In this document: in pieces, positions 8,196 through 12,676 of the stretch
Numbering within the stretch: position 1 is the stretch's first letter
Layout: every line of letters starts with the position of its first letter
Made by a program: the position numbers and the translations under genes
Origin: Sulfurospirillum sp.
Lineage (GTDB): Bacteria > Campylobacterota > Campylobacteria > Campylobacterales > QNZT01
DNA length: 12,676 nucleotides
NCBI GenBank assembly: GCA_003978455.1
Contig: QNZT01000121.1
Coordinates: 1 to 12,676, forward strand
Direction of reading: 5' to 3'
Notes under the pieces: generated by a model
What the model saw: only the letters and a program-made list of their open reading frames with translations
Databases searched by the model: none
Told to the model about the DNA's origin: nothing

Positions 8196-9124
8196 AAATC
8201 TACCTTTTTGAGAATCTCATTTAATATCTTTTGTGTATCTTTGTGTTTTGTCTGAAATCCGGCAGCTCTTTTGTGACCGCCGCCACCCATAGAAAGAGCG
8301 ATTTCTGCGACATCGATCTTCTCTTTGGATCGCAGGGATATCTTATAACCCTCCGCCTCTTCGATAAAGAGGATCGCCAGCTCTACCGTCACCAGAGAGC
8401 GTATCAGCGTGACACAAGCATCACTGTCTGAACGCAGGGCTCCGGTTTTGTGAAAATCATCCAGATTTAAAATCGTATATCCTACCATAGCATGGTAAAC
8501 AAGTTGTAATTTTTCGATAGTAAGTGCTTCCAGTCTCAGTTTCGCCAGAGAATTTCGCTCTTTGAGCTGACGGGCGATAAATGCCGGATCTGCTTTGGCA
8601 TCAATCAACTCTGCTGCGATCGCAAAGGCTTTTCGATCGGTGTTGTCAAACGTGAAAAATCCGGTATCTTCGGCAAGCGCAGTGTAGATACAGGTAGCGA
8701 CATCTCTTCGCAGGGAGATTTTGTTTTCATGAAGCAGCTGAAGTACGACACTCGAAGCGCTGGGTAGATCGGGATCGATGAGGTTGATATCACCGTAGCG
8801 GGTGTTGGTGATATGGTGGTCGATATTGATCAGCGGCACATCCTGCTTTTCGATACCCAACCTGTCGAAACTACCGCAGTCGAAGCTGATGAGAAGGTCA
8901 AACTGAGCAGGTAGCGTCTGTTTGATTTTATCATAGTTTGGCAAGAAGTCGTATTTGCGAGGTAGCGGTGCAGTGGTGTTTACCACCGTAACTTTTTTCC
9001 CCATATCTTTGAGGATAGGGTAAAGTGAGAGTACACTTCCCAGTGCATCTCCGTCCGGATTGATGTGTGATATGAGTACTATGCGACGGCTATCGCATAT
9101 GAGATTCCAAGCTTTACGGTACAA
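8192..9124 (-). CDS. NrnA-type DHH/DHHA1 phosphoesterase (oligoribonuclease/pAp phosphatase family)
   Basis: The 310-residue protein has the full DHH phosphoesterase pattern. HINPDGDALGS (residues 20-30) and SFDCGSFDR (80-88) supply metal-binding residues, IDHH (101-104) is the name-giving motif, and the C-terminal DHHA1 domain carries GGGGHKRAAGF at 280-290. Family members act in the cytoplasm on short RNA oligonucleotides, pAp or linear cyclic-dinucleotide products; which one applies here cannot be told. The start is TTG at 9124-9122, with AGGA about 7 nt upstream and no better start before the conserved WNLICDSRRIVLISH. It heads the second run, downstream of a promoter candidate, and overlaps the M23 gene by 4 nt. 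Confidence 0.9.
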   Translation of the reverse strand: MYRKAWNLICDSRRIVLISHINPDGDALGSVLSLYPILKDMGKKVTVVNTTAPLPRKYDFLPNYDKIKQTLPAQFDLLISFDCGSFDRLGIEKQDVPLINIDHHITNTRYGDINLIDPDLPSASSVVLQLLHENKISLRRDVATCIYTALAEDTGFFTFDNTDRKAFAIAAELIDAKADPAFIARQLKERNSLAKLRLEALTIEKLQLVYHAMVGYTILNLDDFHKTGALRSDSDACVTLIRSLVTVELAILFIEEAEGYKISLRSKEKIDVAEIALSMGGGGHKRAAGFQTKHKDTQKILNEILKKVDL

Positions 9125-9229
9125 ACGGTGATCCTGATTTTTTGGTTTCTGAAAATGGGAAAAATAATTTAACTTATATAATGTGAAAGTCTATACAAAA
9201 TTTACTAAAAAAACGGTTAGCGCAAGTAA
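9125..9229. promoter_or_regulatory. 105-bp AT-rich gap with a minus-strand promoter candidate for nrnA and the genes after it
   Basis: This is the largest non-coding gap between the two minus-strand runs. On the minus strand TATAAG (9178-9173) lies 17 nt after a weak ATTTTG (9201-9196), a plausible vegetative promoter, and an overlapping TATATA could serve instead. A run of seven T residues just after the upstream gene's stop lacks a convincing G+C hairpin, so I do not call a terminator. The assignment is inference from sequence alone. Confidence 0.4.
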
Positions 9230-10462
9230 TTAATCTCGTAAATGCCCGGCAAGGTAACCGCTGGCAAAAGACCATTGCAGGTTGTATCCTCCGCAAGGTC
9301 CGTCGAGGTCGACTACTTCCCCGCAGAAGTAAAGTCCTGCGACTCTTTTACTTTGCATCGTATCGGGGTCGATCTCCTTGAGTGAGATACCGCCTCTGGT
9401 GATCATCGCCATCCTGAATCCGTCATGACCTGTGACAGTCAGCGGTGTCCAGGCGAGGGTTTTTAGAAGGGTATCACGTTTCTTTCCGGGGATTTTGGAA
9501 AAGAGCATTTGATCGGAGATGTCGCACATTGTGCAAATCTCTCTGGCAACCGATTTTGGAAGCATCGTTTGCAGATGATGCAGTAGCGGATGATCGGGAT
9601 GTTTTTGTATCGATTTTTTCAGCTGTGATAAAATAGCATCTTCATGAAGTCCTCCTGTCATATTGACAAGGAGGGGTACCTCTTTGTATTGCGTCAGAAG
9701 AGGTGTGATCTCCCTGGAAAAATCGAGTACGACAGGACCTCTGATACCCGTTTTGGTGAAGATAAGATCTCCTGTGGCATACAGTTTTTTGTACTTTGGC
9801 AGATTGACGCGTATCGTTGCTTTGGGGATCGTGTCCGCACGGCAGTTTGCTACCCATCGCTCTTTGGTATGCAGCGGCATCATCGCCGGGTGCAGGTCTG
9901 TGACAGTGTGTCCCAGTGATGCAGCAAGTTTGTAGCCGTCGCCTTCGGCACCGAGTGTCGGGTACCCTAGCCCTCCTGTTGCGATAATCACATTTTTACT
10001 ACGGAAAGTCTGATCGGTTGTATGGAGTGTGAAATCCTCCTCTTTTTTGATGATTTGATCGACCTTTTGGGAGCAAAGTAGCGTGACACCGCAACGGGCA
10101 GCTTCTTTTTCAAGTGCGGAAAGGATGGTTTGTGCATTGTGCGTTTTTGGAAATATACGGTAACCGTCGGGTGCATGTGTCTCGACATCCAGATCCTTGA
10201 AAAATCGGGTAAGCGCGTGATAATCGAAATATGAGAGTGCGGGTCTCATGAAACGACCGTTTCGACCGAAGTGCTTCATGAAGAGATCATTTGGAAGGGT
10301 ATTTGTCAGGTTGCATCTGCCTCCGCCGGTTGCTTTGAGTTTTGCACCGGGTTTGGAAAGTTTTTCAAGGAGGAGCACTTTTTTACCATGTCTGGCCGCT
10401 GTGATGGCGGAGATCATACCTGCTGCTCCGGAACCGACGACGATGAGGTCGTAAAGAAGCAT
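9230..10462 (-). CDS. BaiN/HI0933-type FAD-dependent oxidoreductase
   Basis: The 410-residue flavoprotein begins with a dinucleotide-binding fold, DLIVVGSGAAGMISA (GxGAAG at residues 10-15), followed by an acidic strand end (LLLEK). ATGGGRCNLTN at about 44-54 is the hallmark of the HI0933/YhiN/BaiN family. The C-terminus GLYFCGEVVDLDGPCGGYNLQWSFASGYLAG is the second FAD-contact signature of the same family. Function in most bacteria is unproven; BaiN of gut clostridia acts in bile acid dehydroxylation, which should not be transferred here. The frame also has a TTG one codon upstream. I prefer the ATG at 10462, which overlaps the preceding gene's stop by one base (TGATG) and has a better-placed GAGAGG. 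Confidence 0.9.
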   Translation of the reverse strand: MLLYDLIVVGSGAAGMISAITAARHGKKVLLLEKLSKPGAKLKATGGGRCNLTNTLPNDLFMKHFGRNGRFMRPALSYFDYHALTRFFKDLDVETHAPDGYRIFPKTHNAQTILSALEKEAARCGVTLLCSQKVDQIIKKEEDFTLHTTDQTFRSKNVIIATGGLGYPTLGAEGDGYKLAASLGHTVTDLHPAMMPLHTKERWVANCRADTIPKATIRVNLPKYKKLYATGDLIFTKTGIRGPVVLDFSREITPLLTQYKEVPLLVNMTGGLHEDAILSQLKKSIQKHPDHPLLHHLQTMLPKSVAREICTMCDISDQMLFSKIPGKKRDTLLKTLAWTPLTVTGHDGFRMAMITRGGISLKEIDPDTMQSKRVAGLYFCGEVVDLDGPCGGYNLQWSFASGYLAGHLRD

Positions 10463-11046
10463 CAATCCTCTCTCTTTTGGGATGATCTGAAACGACGTAA
10501 ATTCAGTGCATGTCCGATGGAGCGGATATTACTTGCCGGTGTATGAAGGATGAGGGTGATAGTGATATTTTCTATAGTTTCGATGATCAAAAACCATACC
10601 GATATATGAAAGAGAAGCGGTTGGTGAAAAAGCAACAAAACGATCATACCGAGGCTCATCAGTAGTGCGGACAGTTTGGTGATCCAGGTATGGTAGGTCG
10701 CCAGTTTGCCGAATTTGAAAAAAGAGAAGAGGGCAGGAAGTATATAGAGTACCACCGCAGTGATGATATACGCTTTCTCATGAAGGATAATCTCCGGCCA
10801 CAGGAACCAAACAGCGAAAGGTACGGTAAGATAGGTGAGGATATCCCCGTAACTATCGAGTCTGGCGCCAAGTTCGGAAGTCTGGTTTAGCGCCCGGGCG
10901 ATGAAACCGTCGAGAAGATCGGAAAGCAGCATCGCACCGAAAATAAAAAAGAAGAGCTTTGATGATCCAAACCATGCCGCCAGCAAAAGAAACGGTGCAG
11001 CAGCAATACGGAAAAGACTCAGCAGGTTGGGAATGGTCAGAGGCAT
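10462..11046 (-). CDS. CDP-alcohol phosphatidyltransferase family membrane enzyme
   Basis: The 194-residue integral membrane protein carries the complete family motif D-x2-DG-x2-AR-x8-G-x3-D-x3-D: D43, D46, G47, A50, R51, G60, D64 and D68 are all present in order. These enzymes swap CMP of a CDP-linked lipid or alcohol for another alcohol during phospholipid synthesis. About five or six hydrophobic segments are visible. The sequence does not reveal whether it makes phosphatidylglycerophosphate or another headgroup, so no gene symbol is given. The frame is open upstream, but the ATG at 11046, 4 nt after the DUF2905 stop, begins the typical MPLTIPNLLSLFRI. A one-base stop/start overlap joins it to the flavoprotein gene. 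Confidence 0.9.
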   Translation of the reverse strand: MPLTIPNLLSLFRIAAAPFLLLAAWFGSSKLFFFIFGAMLLSDLLDGFIARALNQTSELGARLDSYGDILTYLTVPFAVWFLWPEIILHEKAYIITAVVLYILPALFSFFKFGKLATYHTWITKLSALLMSLGMIVLLLFHQPLLFHISVWFLIIETIENITITLILHTPASNIRSIGHALNLRRFRSSQKRED

Positions 11047-11050
11047 CGTT

Positions 11051-11275
11051 TTACCTGAAAAACTTGCTGAACAGATAGAGCACAACAGAGAGAAGGATAC
11101 TGAGTACAACAGATGTCGTAATCGGAAAATAGAAAGAGAAATTCTCCTTTTTGATGTATATATCACCGGGAAGTTTGCCGAGATGAAACGGTATCTTATC
11201 GCTGAATGAGAGCAAAAAGCCTATAAGTAGCAGAAAAAAACCGACTGTTATGAAAATCTTTCCCAGGTCAGCCAC
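11051..11275 (-). CDS. DUF2905-family small membrane protein
   Basis: This 74-residue protein has two hydrophobic segments (about residues 7-24 and 51-68) around a short loop, LGKLPGDIYIKKENFSFYFP. That GxLPGDIxIxxxNFxFYFP loop is the signature of DUF2905, a family of small two-helix membrane proteins with no established function. The start is GTG at 11275-11273 (VADLGKIF), where the family usually begins. The longer open frame upstream lies inside the preceding gene and is unrelated. GTGGCTGA overlaps the upstream stop by 8 nt, so expression is probably coupled to it. A role with the CDP-alcohol transferase 4 nt downstream is only a guess from position. Confidence 0.82.
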   Translation of the reverse strand: MADLGKIFITVGFFLLLIGFLLSFSDKIPFHLGKLPGDIYIKKENFSFYFPITTSVVLSILLSVVLYLFSKFFR

Positions 11276-11873
11276 GGTATATCTCCTTTGTATATCGGTT
11301 ATAAAAAGGGTAAAACAGAGAGAGGTTGATAGCAGCACCTATATCTGCCGCAAGCATATCTTTTTGCGCATCCCAGATATCGCCTTGTGTTCCGAGAAAT
11401 GCAATACCCAGATCGGGGTGAAAGAGCACTGCTGCTGTCCATTCCAGGATCTCATATAGTGCGGATACAGAAGCGATAACCGAAAAAGTTACCAACAGAA
11501 GAACTTTGACATTGTGGATAAAGTGTACAAAGATCTCAAAAACAGGGCGAAAAAGCAGAAGACCGAACAGAAAATGCACAACCCTGTCAAAGTTGTTGCG
11601 TGTAAATCCGAAAAGTTTGCTTAGCGGTTCAAATCCCGGCACCTCTGCATAGGTATAATGTGCACCGAGTGCGTGAAGAGAGCTGAAAATCAGAAGTAGT
11701 ATCAGTGCAGGGAGTGTAAAATGAAATCTTGTGTCAAGCCAGATCACCAGAGGAAAAAGTACGACAGGCAGGATATTTTCCAGCAACCAGTCTGCCGGAT
11801 ATTTAGGCTGGATCGCAGCTGCGATCCATATGAGTATGTATAAAATATATAGTATTTTATGTGAACGCGGCAT
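11268..11873 (-). CDS. YjdF/DUF2238-family membrane protein
   Basis: The 201-residue protein is predicted to have about five or six membrane helices. Conserved family blocks are visible in order: LHALGAHYTYAEVPG (about 66-80), RNNFDRVVHFLFG (92-104), the acidic/aromatic EILEW (141-145) and GTQGDIWDAQKDM (161-173). The family is widespread in bacteria and has no proven function, although the conserved H, D and E residues at the membrane are suggestive of ion or metal binding (inference). The ATG at 11873 is preceded by a near-ideal AAGGAG 6 nt upstream and by a TATAAT box, so this is the first gene of its run. Confidence 0.87.
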   Translation of the reverse strand: MPRSHKILYILYILIWIAAAIQPKYPADWLLENILPVVLFPLVIWLDTRFHFTLPALILLLIFSSLHALGAHYTYAEVPGFEPLSKLFGFTRNNFDRVVHFLFGLLLFRPVFEIFVHFIHNVKVLLLVTFSVIASVSALYEILEWTAAVLFHPDLGIAFLGTQGDIWDAQKDMLAADIGAAINLSLFYPFYNRYTKEIYRG

Positions 11874-11893
11874 AAAAGACTCCTTGGTGGAGT

Positions 11894-11899
11894 ATTATA
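11894..11899 (-). promoter_or_regulatory. Candidate -10 box for the YjdF to flavoprotein run
   Basis: Read on the minus strand, TATAAT with an upstream TGG (extended -10, TGGTATAAT) lies about 20 nt before the start codon of the YjdF-family gene. The AAGGAG ribosome binding site lies between. No clear -35 box is present, but a T-rich tract (TTTTT) lies 12-16 nt upstream. This supports transcription beginning here, divergent from the plus-strand gene at 12122. Confidence 0.55.
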
Positions 11900-11968
11900 C
11901 CATTATTGGCGAAAAACCTAGTTATATTTGAGCATTTTTCTGCGGTAGAGCTTTCCATAAAAATAGTG

Positions 11969-12048
11969 TATTTCAAAAGCAAATTTTGAAAATATTTGAA
12001 TAGCGGTTTGTGCGACTTATTGTGAAAACATAGAAAAATATTTCAAAA
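11969..12048. repeat. TATTTCAAAA repeats in the divergent intergenic region
   Basis: TATTTCAAAA occurs twice, perfectly and in the same direction, at 11969-11978 and 12039-12048, exactly 70 nt apart. An inverted copy, TTTTGAAA at 11984-11991, forms an 8-bp inverted repeat with the first copy (5-nt spacer) and extends to an imperfect partner of the last. The region is AT-rich, so chance is possible. If real, these could be operator or recombinase-binding repeats in front of the gene at 12122. Confidence 0.35.
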
Positions 12049-12069
12049 TGAAATAAAATGAGACTTTCC

Positions 12070-12097
12070 TTCAAAAATTCTATAAAATTTTTATAAA
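12070..12097 (+). promoter_or_regulatory. Candidate promoter for the integrase-like N-domain gene
   Basis: TTCAAA (12070-12075) and TATAAA (12092-12097) are separated by 16 nt. A second TATAAA at 12081-12086 could serve as the -10 instead. A strong AAGGAG ribosome binding site (12109-12114) lies 7 nt before the ATG at 12122. The ribosome binding site is convincing; the promoter boxes are weak in this AT-rich stretch. Confidence 0.35.
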
Positions 12098-12121
12098 AGA
12101 ATCCGGTGAAGGAGTATCAAG

Positions 12122-12484
12122 ATGAAACGAATAGCAGAAATTTTAGAAAAATTGAAAGAAAAAATGTCATCTAAAGGTTACGCGTACAGAACAAAGCAGT
12201 TCTATCTTCATATCGTAGAAGCATATATCCGTTTTCATGGAGAAAGGGATCCTCGTCATATGGGGATGGTAGAGATAGAGCTTTTTATGAATTATCTATC
12301 CTCGAAAAAGGAAGTTTTATTTCATGAAAGGCAGAAGGCTTTTCAGGCATTGATGTTCTTTTATACGCAGGTGCTGCAAGTCGCTTTGCAAAAAGAGTAT
12401 ATCGACGCATCCAGAAAAGAGATATCTCACATGCCTGTAAACAGTGTTGTGCGTAAACCGGTACAGAGTGTGATGGTGTTTTAA
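12122..12484 (+). CDS. Orphan N-terminal SAM-like domain of an integron-integrase-type tyrosine recombinase
   Basis: The 120-residue product resembles the core-binding N-domain of IntI-like recombinases. YAYRTKQFYLHIVEAYIRFHG (20-40) matches the integron pattern YSYRTEQAYxHWIRRYIRFHG, RDPRHMGMVEIELFMNYLS (42-60) matches the hPrdMGxxEVexFLxhLa segment, and QKAFQALMFFYTQVLQ (71-86) matches NQALxALLFLYxxVL. After about residue 90, only IDASRKEISHMPV faintly recalls the interdomain linker, then the frame stops. The catalytic domain with its R-H-R-Y residues, over 200 residues in a full enzyme, is absent from all frames downstream. It is either a remnant or a stand-alone DNA-binding protein. The intact frame and AAGGAG at 12109-12114 favour an expressed protein. 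It is the only plus-strand gene here. Confidence 0.75.
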   Translation: MKRIAEILEKLKEKMSSKGYAYRTKQFYLHIVEAYIRFHGERDPRHMGMVEIELFMNYLSSKKEVLFHERQKAFQALMFFYTQVLQVALQKEYIDASRKEISHMPVNSVVRKPVQSVMVF

Positions 12485-12676
12485 ATCACCGCACCAACAA
12501 ATAATTCGAATTTTTGATGCAGTAATTTTGTTCATAATCAAGGCAGATTTTTAAAGGACTCGCCTTAGCGAATTCGAAAAAATCTAACGCGGAGTATGAA
12601 CAAAAGTACTGCACCCTTCGGGGAGCACGGGAAGAAGTGGTCTGCACGCCAAAAAATATTTGAATTAACCAGTTAG
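12485..12676. other. Non-coding right edge after the integrase-like gene
   Basis: No convincing gene is visible in these last 192 nt. They hold a long near-palindrome (described separately), two direct copies of AATTCGAA (12503-12510 and 12571-12578), and a G+C-richer patch at 12611-12650 with two CTGCAC copies. A 26-codon frame, MNKSTAPFGEHGKKWSARQK and onward, runs from 12596 to a TAG at the last base. It is short, starts inside the palindrome arm, and competes with another open frame, so I do not call it as a gene. TCTAAC (12583-12588) and GTTAG (12672-12676) resemble integron core-site ends, but the sequence between them pairs poorly. Confidence 0.5.
12516..12615. repeat. Long near-palindrome capable of forming one extended hairpin
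   Basis: The arms 12519-12536 and 12595-12612 pair at 17 of 18 positions. Inside them 12545-12552 pairs with 12578-12585 (8 of 8), and 12560-12563 pairs with 12568-12571 around a CTTA loop. All three stems share one centre near 12565, with the middle stem offset by one base, so this is a single imperfect cruciform or hairpin with internal bulges. No T-run follows it, so an intrinsic terminator is not supported. A folded recombination site, a small MITE or a structured RNA are open possibilities. Confidence 0.7.

Noticed and set aside
9200..9222. Possible terminator for the flavoprotein gene (run of seven T on the minus strand)
   Set aside because: No stable G+C hairpin precedes the T run, so an intrinsic terminator cannot be supported.
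12317..12541. Minus-strand open frame beginning at the left arm of the palindrome
   Set aside because: It overlaps the integrase-like gene in antisense, has no ribosome binding site of note and no recognisable domain.
12516..12615. Reading the palindrome as a standard attC site or intrinsic terminator
   Set aside because: The outer arms carry GTT before AAC, opposite to attC core sites, and no T tract follows, so neither label fits as it stands.
1..12676. CRISPR array, tRNA, rRNA or complete insertion sequence
   Set aside because: No regularly spaced direct repeats, no cloverleaf or rRNA-like sequence and no transposase were seen on either strand.

Overview
The window looks like a chromosome segment from a Campylobacterota (epsilonproteobacterial) organism. 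I infer this from the gene order: lpxC, tsaB, thrB, ylxR, infB, rbfA and rimP stand together next to an M23 peptidase, as in Campylobacter relatives. The moderate base composition (roughly mid-40s percent G+C by eye, not counted) would suit a Sulfurovum-like genus better than an AT-rich Campylobacter. That genus guess is tentative.

Layout. Positions 1-11873 are almost solidly coding, all on the minus strand, in two tight gene runs. The first transcribed run (right to left, 11873 to 9230) encodes a YjdF/DUF2238 membrane protein, a DUF2905 membrane protein, a CDP-alcohol phosphatidyltransferase and a BaiN/HI0933-type flavoprotein. A 105-bp gap with a promoter candidate follows. The second run (9124 to 1) encodes an NrnA-type DHH phosphoesterase, an M23 endopeptidase, MinC, LpxC, TsaB and ThrB. 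After a 46-nt gap with a good -10 box it continues with YlxR, IF-2, RbfA, RimP and the first 43 residues of RibD, which leaves the window at the left edge. Most junctions overlap or are only a few bases apart, and many starts are TTG or GTG, so translational coupling is likely throughout.

How the genes work together. The left block makes and matures the translation machinery (IF-2, RbfA, RimP, and TsaB for the t6A tRNA modification). The middle block deals with envelope and division (LpxC for lipid A, MinC for septum placement, an M23 peptidase for the cell wall). NrnA removes nanoRNA. The right-hand block is membrane and lipid associated.

The unusual part is the right end, 11874-12676. Here a plus-strand gene with a strong ribosome binding site encodes only the N-terminal SAM-like DNA-binding domain of an integron-integrase-type tyrosine recombinase, with no catalytic domain. 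Its upstream region carries repeated TATTTCAAAA motifs. It is followed at once by an approximately 94-nt near-palindrome and a short G+C-richer segment that runs off the window. I think this edge, possibly the start of a degenerate or unusual integron-like locus, is where anything undescribed would be.
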